From NCBI GenBank assembly GCA_964422155.1, contig CAYQZZ010000009.1, forward strand, positions 1 to 47,752: a DNA stretch of 47,752 bases, read 5' to 3'. Below, piece after piece: positions 7,830 to 15,496 of this stretch (position 1 is its first letter; the number at the start of each line of letters is the position of its first letter). The position numbers and the translations under genes are program-made. Under the pieces are notes generated by a model. It did not search any database. It was not told the origin of the DNA and saw only the letters and a list, made by a program, of their open reading frames with translations. The DNA is from JBGPRB01 sp964422155 (GTDB lineage: Bacteria > Chloroflexota > Dehalococcoidia > Dehalococcoidales > RBG-16-60-22).

Positions 7830-8949
7830 TTTTCCTTTTTCCATTGTTCAGTATAGTGCGGCGACCGTTATATCTATCAACGTCATACTGAGTTACCGGG
7901 TCGACCAGGTTGAGCTTGCCGTAGATGTTTTCCAGGGGGACGGAGGAAATTTTACCGTTTCTAACGCAGACCATCTTTCCATAATTCTCATTCTCGATTA
8001 AATCAACGGCAGCAATGCCGAAGTAGCGGCCCATTCTGCGGTCGTAGGCACAGGGGGCGCCGCCACGCTGAAGGTGGCTGAGCACGACGCTTCTTGTTTC
8101 GAGTTTAGTGCCTTTTTCGATTTCCCGGGCGACAAGTTCGCCGATACCACCGAGGGCTTTATGCCCGAAGCTGTCCGTGCCTTCTTTCCTGACGGTCTCG
8201 GTCCCACCTACAGACTTGGCTCCCTCAGCCGCTATAATAATTTCATACCTGGCACCGGACCTTCTCCCTTCCATGACCAGTTCGTTCACTCTATCGAAGG
8301 AGAAGTCACATTCCGGGATTAAGATGATATAGGCTCCGCAAGCCTCGCCGCCTTCGAGGGCCAGCCAGCCGGCGGTCCTTCCCATGGTTTCCACCACGAA
8401 AATCCTTCGGTGAGAACCGGCGGTTGTCCTCAGCCGGTCTACTTCTTCTACAATGACGTTAAGGGCAGTTTCGTATCCCAGAGCGTAGTCGGTCTCGGGG
8501 AGGTCTTTATCTATCGTTTTCGGGATGCCGATAACATTGACGCCTTCTTTAGAAAACCGGGTGGCGATAGCCAACGTGCCGTCGCCGCCGATAGCGATGA
8601 CGGCTTCCAGTCCGAGTCTTTCAATGTTCTCTATAACCAGTTGGGAGCATTCGTTCTTGGGGTCGTAGGGACTCAGGCGTGAAGTGCCCAGCATGGTGCC
8701 GCCGTACCTATCCCATGTCCTGACGATATCCGGGTTAAGGGGTATGATATGTCCGGCAGTATCCCAGGTGGATGGGTCGACGCTAACCAGTCCTTTCCAG
8801 CCGTCCCGGATACCCAGGACTTCGTAGCGGACGCCTCTTTCCCACTCGAGGCGTTCATCCATGGCGGTTTTGACCACCCATTTAAGTGCGGGGTTCAATC
8901 CGGCGCAGTCGCCGCCGCCGGTGAGCACACCGATTCTGCTTTTTTTCAT
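7789..8949 (-). CDS. pfkA: 6-phosphofructokinase
   Basis: Phosphofructokinase of 386 residues. Nucleotide and substrate motifs are GVLTGGGDCAGLNPAL at the N-terminus, the GTSR segment, IGGDGT near residue 115, IPKTIDKDLPETD near 145 and MGRTAGWLA near 190. LSHLQRGGAP follows in the second half. GGDGT favours ATP as phosphoryl donor, whereas the Lys in PKTID is seen in pyrophosphate-type and group III enzymes, so the donor is uncertain. The last 20 or so residues form a basic tail (NNGKRKNAQRVRTRQ) that overlaps the aldolase start. The two genes are therefore translationally linked and probably one glycolytic operon. Confidence 0.92.
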   Translation of the reverse strand: MKKSRIGVLTGGGDCAGLNPALKWVVKTAMDERLEWERGVRYEVLGIRDGWKGLVSVDPSTWDTAGHIIPLNPDIVRTWDRYGGTMLGTSRLSPYDPKNECSQLVIENIERLGLEAVIAIGGDGTLAIATRFSKEGVNVIGIPKTIDKDLPETDYALGYETALNVIVEEVDRLRTTAGSHRRIFVVETMGRTAGWLALEGGEACGAYIILIPECDFSFDRVNELVMEGRRSGARYEIIIAAEGAKSVGGTETVRKEGTDSFGHKALGGIGELVAREIEKGTKLETRSVVLSHLQRGGAPCAYDRRMGRYFGIAAVDLIENENYGKMVCVRNGKISSVPLENIYGKLNLVDPVTQYDVDRYNGRRTILNNGKRKNAQRVRTRQNHEK

Positions 8950-9221
8950 AATAACTCTATTTAAGATTATAGAATCAGTATCCTATGATGTCAAAGAGAG
9001 TCAGGCCGATATAGTGATGATAGGTGAGATGATGAGTCACAGCAAGGGTGTCGGCACTTGTACTGGCTCAGGGCTAGCCAGCAAATAAATAAGGCAAGGC
9101 CTATATTTACTGATAGGTGATTGCCCTTCGGCTGGACTTATTAGAGAAAAGGGAGTAGAATCAATATGCTATGAATGGGGTGGTTAAAAGAACATCCGGT
9201 TTTCCAGGAAGGCAAAAATAG
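8950..9221. other. Intergenic region without a recognised gene
   Basis: Between the pfk start and the hairpin before the SWIM gene I see no supported gene. Short open frames here are antisense extensions of pfk or lack ribosome binding sites. The stretch should hold the leftward pfk promoter and the rightward promoter of the SWIM gene, but no clear -35/-10 pair stands out. Confidence 0.4.
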
Positions 9222-9250
9222 GAGCACCTGGCTCGGTTGAGCAGGTGCTC
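9222..9250 (+). promoter_or_regulatory. Leader hairpin before the SWIM-finger gene
   Basis: GAGCACCTG at 9222-9230 pairs perfectly with CAGGTGCTC at 9242-9250, and TTTAAG follows. The hairpin lies 24 bases before the ATG at 9274 and just before its AAGGAGGT. The short T tract makes it a weak terminator or attenuator at most. Confidence 0.45.
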
Positions 9251-9273
9251 TTTAAGTTAAGGAGGTAACGTTA

Positions 9274-9549
9274 ATGCAGTCAAGTCTGATTGGTAAAATT
9301 GAAAAAGCCAAACGCTATGCTCAGGAAACAGACCGGGTTACCTTCCGAGAACTGGCGGTTAGATTCCGCGGTGAGAATAGTGATTATGAAGTCAACCTTA
9401 AGGACGGCAAGTGGCATTGCACGTGCAGTTTTTTCTCCAAGTGGGGTCTGTGCAGTCATACTATGGCTATGGAACAAATCCTGGCCAACATGCTCCCTCC
9501 GGAAGCTATTAAGACACCGGATACTTCTAACCCGTTAAAAGGGGATTAA
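9274..9549 (+). CDS. SWIM zinc-finger protein
   Basis: Protein of 91 residues whose central part is a SWIM finger: Cys49, Cys51, Cys60 and His62 in WHCTCSFFSKWGLCSHTMA, the C-x-C-x8-C-x-H pattern. SWIM domains bind DNA or protein partners. Here the domain stands alone, with a short basic N-terminus (IEKAKRYAQETDRVTFRELAVRF pattern) and an unstructured tail. A strong AAGGAGGT precedes the ATG. It lies 84 bases before pyrF but I see no functional link. The role is unknown. Confidence 0.8.
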   Translation: MQSSLIGKIEKAKRYAQETDRVTFRELAVRFRGENSDYEVNLKDGKWHCTCSFFSKWGLCSHTMAMEQILANMLPPEAIKTPDTSNPLKGD

Positions 9550-9633
9550 TATCGGTACCAGCAAGACCTGTCCGGGGGGATTATCATGTCTTTTATCTTC
9601 GGCTAATCATATGTAAAAATATCCGGGTTAAGT

Positions 9634-10452
9634 ATGAATTTCGTAGAAAAGCTGGCTCAGACCAGTAAAAAGAACCATAGCCTGCTGTGCGTCGGGCTTG
9701 ACCCCGACCCGGCTCTAATGCCGGACGGAATCGGGATTTTTGAGTTCAATAAGGCGATTATCGACGCTACGGCGGACCTGGTATGCGCCTACAAGCCGAA
9801 TATCGCCTTTTACGAGGCAGCGGGCAATACCGGGCTGGATGCCTTGAAGCGAACGAGGGAATATATACCGGAGAGTATTCCCGTAATTATCGATGCCAAG
9901 CGCGGTGATATCGGCAATACGGCCAGGGCCTATGCGCGGAGCCTTTTCGACCTTTATAATTTCGATGCCACTACGGTGAGTCCTTACCTTGGCTTCGACT
10001 CGCTGGAACCTTTTATACAATACCGTGACCGCGGCATCCTGGTTCTTTGCCGCACCTCCAACGCCGGCGCGGTCGATTTCCAGTCGCTTTCCTGTAAGAC
10101 TAAAGGCGGCCATAAGATGCTTTTTGAAATAGTCGCCGAGAAGGTCAACGAGTGGAACAAGCACGGCAACCTGGGGCTGGTGGTGGGGGCTACCTACCCC
10201 GAGGAATTGAAGCTGATAAGGGAGAGGTATCCGGAGATGACGCTCCTGATACCCGGGGTCGGGGCGCAGGGTGGAGAGCTCGAGCAGGTGGTTAAGTACG
10301 GCGTGGATGCCGGCCGGCGGAAAACCATTATCAATTCATCACGGCAGGTACTTTACGCCTCTAAAGGTAAGGACTTTGCCACGGCGGCCCGAAAAGCAGC
10401 CAGAGAGTTGAGAGACCGGATTAATAGCTATCTGGCAAATCCTGCACAGTGA
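9634..10452 (+). CDS. pyrF: Orotidine-5'-phosphate decarboxylase
   Basis: Last enzyme of UMP synthesis, converting OMP to UMP. It has 272 residues, typical of the long (type 2) bacterial form. The opening SLLCVGLDPDP supplies the first Asp. The catalytic group Asp87, Lys89 and Asp92 sits in IIDAKRGDIGNTA. The phosphate-binding C-terminal region is IPGVGAQGGEL with IINSSRQVLYAS. No other pyrimidine gene is adjacent. A small DUF951 gene follows after 13 bases, so the two are probably co-transcribed. Confidence 0.95.
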   Translation: MNFVEKLAQTSKKNHSLLCVGLDPDPALMPDGIGIFEFNKAIIDATADLVCAYKPNIAFYEAAGNTGLDALKRTREYIPESIPVIIDAKRGDIGNTARAYARSLFDLYNFDATTVSPYLGFDSLEPFIQYRDRGILVLCRTSNAGAVDFQSLSCKTKGGHKMLFEIVAEKVNEWNKHGNLGLVVGATYPEELKLIRERYPEMTLLIPGVGAQGGELEQVVKYGVDAGRRKTIINSSRQVLYASKGKDFATAARKAARELRDRINSYLANPAQ

Positions 10453-10465
10453 CGGTAATCCTGGA

Positions 10466-10666
10466 ATGGTCCTGGAAATTAAGCTCGGTGATGTGGTCCG
10501 ATTGAAAAAGGTTCACCCCTGTGGCGGCTATGATTGGCAGGTGGTGAGGCTGGGTGCCGATATCGGCATGAAGTGTCTCAAGTGCGGACGGCGCGTCCTC
10601 GTGGCGAGGAGTGTCTTCGAGAGCAGAGTTAAAGAGTTTGTTTCACGTGGGAGTGACGGAACGTAG
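10466..10666 (+). CDS. DUF951 family small protein
   Basis: Protein of 66 residues with the family pattern GDVVRLKKVHPCGGYDWQVVRLGADIG followed by KCLKCGRRV. The three Cys (residues 19, 37 and 40) suggest a small zinc-binding beta fold. DUF951 genes are widespread in Firmicutes and Chloroflexota, often near ribosome or chromosome maintenance genes; their role is unknown. It lies 13 bases after pyrF in the same direction. Confidence 0.8.
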   Translation: MVLEIKLGDVVRLKKVHPCGGYDWQVVRLGADIGMKCLKCGRRVLVARSVFESRVKEFVSRGSDGT

Positions 10667-10683
10667 CTATCGTCTTAATCGCT

Positions 10684-11151
10684 TCAAACGGCGCTTTCCC
10701 GGACAGTTTGATGACGGCTTCCTTTTTGATGCAGGATATCGGCGATACTCTTGCTCAGGCTATGTGCGCTGAGGGGCTTGATAAGGTACTGAGCGGCACC
10801 CATGCGTAAAGTCCTCCGACGCTGTACTGATTCGGCAATAGCCGTAAGCACGACAATGGGAATTTTAGATAATTCCGGGTCGCGTTTAACTTCGCGAAGT
10901 ATCGACCAGCCATCGGGTCCGGGCAAGCGCAGGTCCAGCAGTATTAGAGCGATGTTGTTCTCTCTGATGATTTCCATTCCTGTCTTACCGTCACTGGCTT
11001 TAAGCACGAGATAGCCTTCGAGTTCCAGCACCCGGGAGACGAAGTTCTGAATATCAACGTCATCCTCAATAATCAGTATCGTCTTGACCCTGGGTTTCCT
11101 GAAAACAGTCTTTTTCCCGGTGTTTTTAATATCTGTCTGGTATGTATCCAT
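10684..11151 (-). CDS. Stand-alone response regulator (receiver domain only)
   Basis: Protein of 155 residues with one CheY-like receiver domain (about residues 24-142) and no output domain. The acidic pocket (Glu29, Asp30, Asp31), the phosphoacceptor Asp73 in LILLDLRLPGPDGW, Thr103 in VVLTA and Lys125 in YLIKPL are all present, so it should be phosphorylatable. The N-terminal 20 residues are basic and probably flexible. No histidine kinase is nearby, so its partner must lie elsewhere. It converges on the DUF951 gene, and no terminator is visible in the 17-base gap. Confidence 0.9.
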   Translation of the reverse strand: MDTYQTDIKNTGKKTVFRKPRVKTILIIEDDVDIQNFVSRVLELEGYLVLKASDGKTGMEIIRENNIALILLDLRLPGPDGWSILREVKRDPELSKIPIVVLTAIAESVQRRRTLRMGAAQYLIKPLSAHSLSKSIADILHQKGSRHQTVRESAV

Positions 11152-11353
11152 AATTTCATTTATAGAGTAGCAGTAATTTGTATAGATACGTGTAAAGATA
11201 GTTAACAGAATATTAAGTTATCATGAAGCTTATGTAAATATTATACCATAATGTGTCAAATGAGGTCATTTAATTGCCAAATGGCGAATATATTGTGCAT
11301 AAATACATTGTCACATGGCACTAATTGCCCAGTATTAACGATAACGTTAAATA

Positions 11354-11383
11354 TTGTCAAGTTCGGGTTCGGGGTGATATGAT
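11354..11383 (+). promoter_or_regulatory. Candidate promoter of tRNA-Thr
   Basis: TTGTCA at 11354-11359 and TATGAT at 11378-11383 with an 18-base spacer lie about 48 bases before the mature tRNA 5' end. Confidence 0.45.
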
Positions 11384-11431
11384 GACAATAACCAAAGGGG
11401 GTGGGGAGGAGTCGTGAGAGTTGTTCGGCCA

Positions 11432-11506
11432 GCCAGCGTAGCTCAGGGGTAGAGCAGCGGTTTCGTAAACCGCTTGTCGAGGGTTCGATTCCCCCCGCTG
11501 GCTCCA
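11432..11506 (+). tRNA. tRNA-Thr (anticodon CGT)
   Basis: A cloverleaf of 75 bases with the CCA encoded. The acceptor arms GCCAGCG and CGCTGGC pair fully, the D stem is GCTC/GAGC, and the anticodon stem GCGGT/ACCGC encloses the loop TTCGTAA, giving anticodon CGT for ACG codons. The T arm reads GAGGG-TTCGATT-CCCCC, which leaves one A-C mismatch. The discriminator base is T. It stands alone, just before the molybdoenzyme gene at 11539. Confidence 0.93.
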
Positions 11507-11538
11507 TTTTTTAAAGCTAATCCTCTCCTGTAAAAATA

Positions 11539-14346
11539 ATGAATCTGAAAATAGGAAATATTGGTGAAAACAACAATAAAGAAGTTAGACTCCCTATGTT
11601 CGAGTGTTCTGTAGAAGGCGATGAGTTTTCCACCTTTGCAGATTTGCAGGCTCATTATACGACCAGGCATGCACGGGGAGCAAAGACAATATCGGCGGAG
11701 AAGCTTGTTTGTCCTTACGAAGGCCTGAAGTTCGATACCCTTGACGCTTTAAGAGTTCATGTCATGGAGACACATCCGCAGGCAGCAGGAGTGGTTGAAC
11801 CCGCCTTTGAGCCGGAGGAAACTTTCATCAAGGATGTCGGCCTTAATCACTGCATCGAGCCTTCTGCGGTTGATGTCAAGAACGGGAGAATAGTCAGAAT
11901 CAGGCCGTTACACCTCGATGAGACCGGGTATACCAGAGAGGAGCTTGCTCCCAGCATGTGGAAGTTTGAGGTAGGGGGCAAGACTTTTGAAACTCCGATG
12001 AAGACAATGCCACCTTATTTGACTCACGGCTACAAAAAACGCGTCTATTCTCCTAACAGGGTTGAGTATCCGCTAAAGAGGGTTGACTGGGACCCTGACG
12101 GTGAGAGAAACCCGCAGAACCGCGGCAGGAGTAAATTCAAGAGAATATCATGGGACGAGGCCACAACCATAATAGCCAGTGAACTAAAGAGAGTAAAGGA
12201 GAAATATGGCCCGTATGCCGTACTCTGCATCGGTGAGGAGGGACATCATGAGTCGAAAACCGTGCATGCCGCCAGTGGCTGTCATAAGAAGCTTTTAAGC
12301 GAGTTCGGAGGATACACCCGCGAAGTCAGGAATCCGGATAGCTGGGAGGGCTGGTACTGGGGGGCAAAGCACGTCTGGGGAGATATGGCCATGGGCGTTC
12401 CGACTCCTTCGCCGACCTTCTCTGATATTATGGAGAATACCGATATGATTGTGTGGAGCGGCGACTGGGAAACCACGACCGGCGGCGCGCACGGCCGTTT
12501 TTGCAGTCAAACGATGTGGTGGTTCACCGAGATGGGAAAAAAGCAAATATTCGTCACGCCCGACCTGAACTACTCGGCAGGGGTCCACGGTGATAAATGG
12601 ATACCCATTCTGCCCAATACAGACGCCGCCCTGCAACTGGCCGTAATTTATACCTGGATTACCGAAGGAAAGTATGACAAGGATTATGTAGCCACTCACG
12701 TCGTCGGCTTTGAGAAATTCAGGGATTATGTGCTGGGAAAGGAAGACGGCGTGCCCAAAACACCGGCGTGGGCTTCTCTTAAATGTGGTGTTCCGATATG
12801 GACGATTAAAGCGTTAGCCAGAGCCTGGGCATCCAAAGTAACGTCAATAGCAATGGAAGGCGGCAATTTCATGAGGGGGCCATACGGACATGAAACAGCC
12901 AGGCTGGCGGCGATACAGCTGGGAATGCAGGGGCTGGGAAAACCGGGAGTCGGCAAAATTGGTTTACAGTTTCCCCGACCCTCGGTAATGATAAATATTG
13001 CGGCGGCACAGAGAGCTATCAATTTTGACCCCACACCACAACAAATCCCCAGAACCCAGGTACAGCACGCGATTCTGGATGGTTACTGCTCTTCCTGGGG
13101 CAGCACTTCATTCGTGATGCCGGTTAAAGACCAGTTCGTTAAATACTCATACCCTATCGCTAAAGAAAACGGCGGAACCGAAATACACATGATATGGAGT
13201 GAAAAGCCCTGTAATACCGCCTGCTGGAATGACGGGTTTAATTTCATCGAAGCGGTGAGAAGCCCAAAAATAGAATGTTTTATCGCCAATCACCAATGGC
13301 TGGAGAACGACTGTCTTTTTGCCGATATAATCCTGCCGGTTACCACTAAATTCGAGGAAACGGATATAGGGTGCCCCCGCATCGGTCAGGCCGGGCAACG
13401 ACCGATACTGTCATACCAGGGACAGGCTATCCAGCCCGTCGGGGAGTCCAAGAGCGATTACGACATAGCATGTGAGGTAGCCAGGAAGCTGGGTATATAC
13501 GAAGAAGTAACCGAAGGAAAGACAGTCGAAGAATGGATAAAATACGGCTACGAAACTTCGGGGGTAAAGGAGCTAATCAGCTGGGAAAAATTGAAAGAAA
13601 GAGGATTCTATATACCCCCGGTTGCCGCCGATTGGAAGGAAGCCCCGTCCGGCCAGATAAAGTTTTACCGCGACCCGGTGAACAATCCGTTAGCTACGCC
13701 TTCCGGTAAGCTGGAGTTCTATTCGGAGAGATTAGCCGAGCACTTCCCTGACGATGAGGAGAGAGGCCCGATGCCAAAATGGGTTGCGGGTGGCTCCGGG
13801 TGGACTCATGATGAAAGCCGTGAGGGCGAAAGAGCTAAAAAATATCCCCTGCTTCTTGTTTCCAACCATCCGAGGTGGAGACACCACGTCCAGTGCGATG
13901 ACATCCCGTGGCTCAGGGAAATTCCAACCTGTAAGGTAAAGGGAGACGATGGTTACCTTTACGAGCCGGTCTGGATAAATCCGGCGGATGCCGCCAGGAG
14001 GGGTATACAACACGGGGACATCGTAAAGATTTACAATGATAGGGGAGTTATCCTCGGCGGAGCCTACGTGACCGAGAGGATAAAGCCCGGAGCGGTACTG
14101 CAGGACCATGGAGCCAGGGTTGACCTGATAACCGATGGAATTGACAGGGGTGGCTCTAACAACCTCATATCTCCGCAAGGACCGATGTCCCAAAATTGCT
14201 GGGGGCAGGCAACCACCGGTTTCCTGGTCGAGGTTAAAAAGCTCAGTCCCGGGGAAATGCGGGAATGGAGAAAGAAATACCCCGAAGCATTCGCCAGAGA
14301 TTATGACCCGGAAAGCGGGCTAAAATACAGTTCCTGGGTTGAATGA
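11539..14346 (+). CDS. Transhydroxylase-like molybdopterin oxidoreductase large subunit with N-terminal C2H2-like motifs (copy 1)
   Basis: Protein of 935 residues. Residues 23-44 and 58-79 are two tandem motifs with exact C2H2 finger spacing (C-x2-E-x3-F-x5-L-x2-H-x4-H) but with Glu (26 and 61) where the second Cys should be. From about residue 95 it aligns with bis-MGD molybdoenzymes of the DMSO reductase superfamily. There is no N-terminal CxxCxxxC cluster motif. The Asp267-Ser268-Trp269 motif (RNPDSWEG) corresponds to Asp174-Ser175-Trp176 of Pelobacter pyrogallol-phloroglucinol transhydroxylase, where Ser ligates Mo. The cofactor region QWLENDCLFADIILP and a C-terminal MGD domain are present. 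A small Fe-S subunit gene follows after a repeat element. ATG 11596 is an alternative start that keeps both motifs. The substrate is unknown. Confidence 0.8.
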   Translation: MNLKIGNIGENNNKEVRLPMFECSVEGDEFSTFADLQAHYTTRHARGAKTISAEKLVCPYEGLKFDTLDALRVHVMETHPQAAGVVEPAFEPEETFIKDVGLNHCIEPSAVDVKNGRIVRIRPLHLDETGYTREELAPSMWKFEVGGKTFETPMKTMPPYLTHGYKKRVYSPNRVEYPLKRVDWDPDGERNPQNRGRSKFKRISWDEATTIIASELKRVKEKYGPYAVLCIGEEGHHESKTVHAASGCHKKLLSEFGGYTREVRNPDSWEGWYWGAKHVWGDMAMGVPTPSPTFSDIMENTDMIVWSGDWETTTGGAHGRFCSQTMWWFTEMGKKQIFVTPDLNYSAGVHGDKWIPILPNTDAALQLAVIYTWITEGKYDKDYVATHVVGFEKFRDYVLGKEDGVPKTPAWASLKCGVPIWTIKALARAWASKVTSIAMEGGNFMRGPYGHETARLAAIQLGMQGLGKPGVGKIGLQFPRPSVMINIAAAQRAINFDPTPQQIPRTQVQHAILDGYCSSWGSTSFVMPVKDQFVKYSYPIAKENGGTEIHMIWSEKPCNTACWNDGFNFIEAVRSPKIECFIANHQWLENDCLFADIILPVTTKFEETDIGCPRIGQAGQRPILSYQGQAIQPVGESKSDYDIACEVARKLGIYEEVTEGKTVEEWIKYGYETSGVKELISWEKLKERGFYIPPVAADWKEAPSGQIKFYRDPVNNPLATPSGKLEFYSERLAEHFPDDEERGPMPKWVAGGSGWTHDESREGERAKKYPLLLVSNHPRWRHHVQCDDIPWLREIPTCKVKGDDGYLYEPVWINPADAARRGIQHGDIVKIYNDRGVILGGAYVTERIKPGAVLQDHGARVDLITDGIDRGGSNNLISPQGPMSQNCWGQATTGFLVEVKKLSPGEMREWRKKYPEAFARDYDPESGLKYSSWVE

Positions 14347-14349
14347 AGG

Positions 14350-14520
14350 AGAGGTCGTTTAGCAACCGAAAAATATGTATCCTACCGCTCACCCTGGTTC
14401 CACTGAGTCACCACGAAGTGAGCTTGTCGAAGGGCAAACTGTAAACATCGCTATGGTTCGACAGGCGTTCGACCGAGCTCACGCCGAGGTCTCACCATGA
14501 GCGGCTGCTGAACGACCTCT
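14350..14520. mobile_element. MITE-like element A with GAGGTCGTTTAGCAA ends
   Basis: The left end AGAGGTCGTTTAGCAA (14350-14365) and right end CTGCTGAACGACCTCT (14505-14520) are inverted repeats with two mismatches. The interior holds hairpin-forming words such as GAAGTGAGCTTGTCGAAGGG and ATGGTTCGACAGGCGTTCG. It fills the gap between the copy 1 large and small subunit genes. Elements B and C share its ends and interior. Confidence 0.7.
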
Positions 14521-14538
14521 GAAGAAAGCCTTTAATAA

Positions 14539-15342
14539 ATGAAAGCCTTTGTGATAGATATAAGGAAATGCAGCGGCTGTTACAGCTGCCAGCTGGTATG
14601 CAAGGACGAGCATTGTGGAAACGACTGGACACCCTATGCCAAACCTCAGCCCGACACGGGGCAGTTCTGGGGCAAGCTTAATGAGTACGTCAGAGGTGCT
14701 GTGCCGCAGGTCAAGATATCATATGTTTTTGTACCCTGTCAGCACTGTGCTAACGCCCCCTGCATTACAGCATGTCCGGAAAAGGATGCGCTATACACGA
14801 GGGATGACGGGCTGGTTATCATCGACCCGAAGAAATGCACCGGGTGCAAAAACTGTATCGACGCCTGCCCTTACCAAGCCATCTACTTTAATGACGCTCT
14901 CAATATAGCCCAGAAATGCACCGGTTGCGCCCATCTACTGGACAGAGGCTGGAAGGAGCCCAGGTGTGCCGATGTCTGCGCACATGGCGCCATAAAGTTC
15001 GGTGATGAAGCTGAACTCAGCGCCCTGATAGCTAAATCCGAGGTATTGAACCCCGAGTTCGGCGTCAAGCCGAGGGTGTATTACCTAGGCTTACCCAAGA
15101 AATTTATCGCCGGAACGGTATATGACCCAAACGCCGAAGAGGTAATTATCGGCGCCAGGTGCGTCCTGACCGGTGATAGCGGGCCTTTTACCACTACCAC
15201 GGATGAATTTGGCGATTTCTGGTTCGAGGGCTTAAAGGTAGGCACTTTCACTCTCAAGATAGAATCTAACGGCAAAACCCTGACGATAGACTCAATCAGC
15301 ACCAAGAAGGACGTGAGCCTGGGGGACATAGCACTGGTTTAA
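14539..15342 (+). CDS. Transhydroxylase-like small subunit, 4Fe-4S ferredoxin type (copy 1)
   Basis: Electron-transfer subunit of 267 residues, close to the 274 of Pelobacter transhydroxylase beta subunit. Four cysteine groups are complete: CSGCYSCQLVC, CQHCANAPCITAC, CTGCKNCIDACP and CTGCAHLL with CADVC downstream. They could hold up to four [4Fe-4S] clusters. Residues from about 190 form a small beta domain of the carboxypeptidase-regulatory/transthyretin type (GDFWFEGLKVGTFTLKIE), as in the known small subunit. No signal peptide is present, so it should act in the cytoplasm. It pairs with the large subunit upstream, from which it is separated by repeat element A. Repeat element B follows within four bases. 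Confidence 0.85.
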   Translation: MKAFVIDIRKCSGCYSCQLVCKDEHCGNDWTPYAKPQPDTGQFWGKLNEYVRGAVPQVKISYVFVPCQHCANAPCITACPEKDALYTRDDGLVIIDPKKCTGCKNCIDACPYQAIYFNDALNIAQKCTGCAHLLDRGWKEPRCADVCAHGAIKFGDEAELSALIAKSEVLNPEFGVKPRVYYLGLPKKFIAGTVYDPNAEEVIIGARCVLTGDSGPFTTTTDEFGDFWFEGLKVGTFTLKIESNGKTLTIDSISTKKDVSLGDIALV

Positions 15343-15345
15343 TAC

Positions 15346-15466
15346 GAGGTCGTTTAGCAATAGGAAAGAGCTACATTTCACCGCTCACCCTGAGCCTGTC
15401 GAAGGGTGAATTTCCCTTGCCGCTATGGTTCGACAGGCTCACCACGAGCGGTTGCTAAACGACCTC
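15346..15466. mobile_element. MITE-like element B with perfect 15-bp inverted ends
   Basis: GAGGTCGTTTAGCAA (15346-15360) and TTGCTAAACGACCTC (15452-15466) are perfect inverted repeats 121 bases apart overall. The interior contains CTGAGCCTGTCGAAGGG and ATGGTTCGACAGGCTCA, which pair with each other. TTAATA occurs next to both ends and may be a target duplication. No reading frame lies inside, so any movement would need a transposase supplied elsewhere. Confidence 0.75.
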
Positions 15467-15496
15467 TTAATATTAATACGTAATTTTACCAATATT

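Noticed and set aside
11478..11495. tRNA-Thr as a pseudogene because of the T-stem A-C mismatch
   Set aside because: All other stems, the loops and the CCA are normal, and one mismatch in the T stem is tolerated in functional tRNAs.
11256..11507. Open frame antisense to the tRNA
   Set aside because: It covers the tRNA-Thr gene and its promoter. Translated tRNA often gives such spurious frames (for example GGIEPSTSGLRNR).
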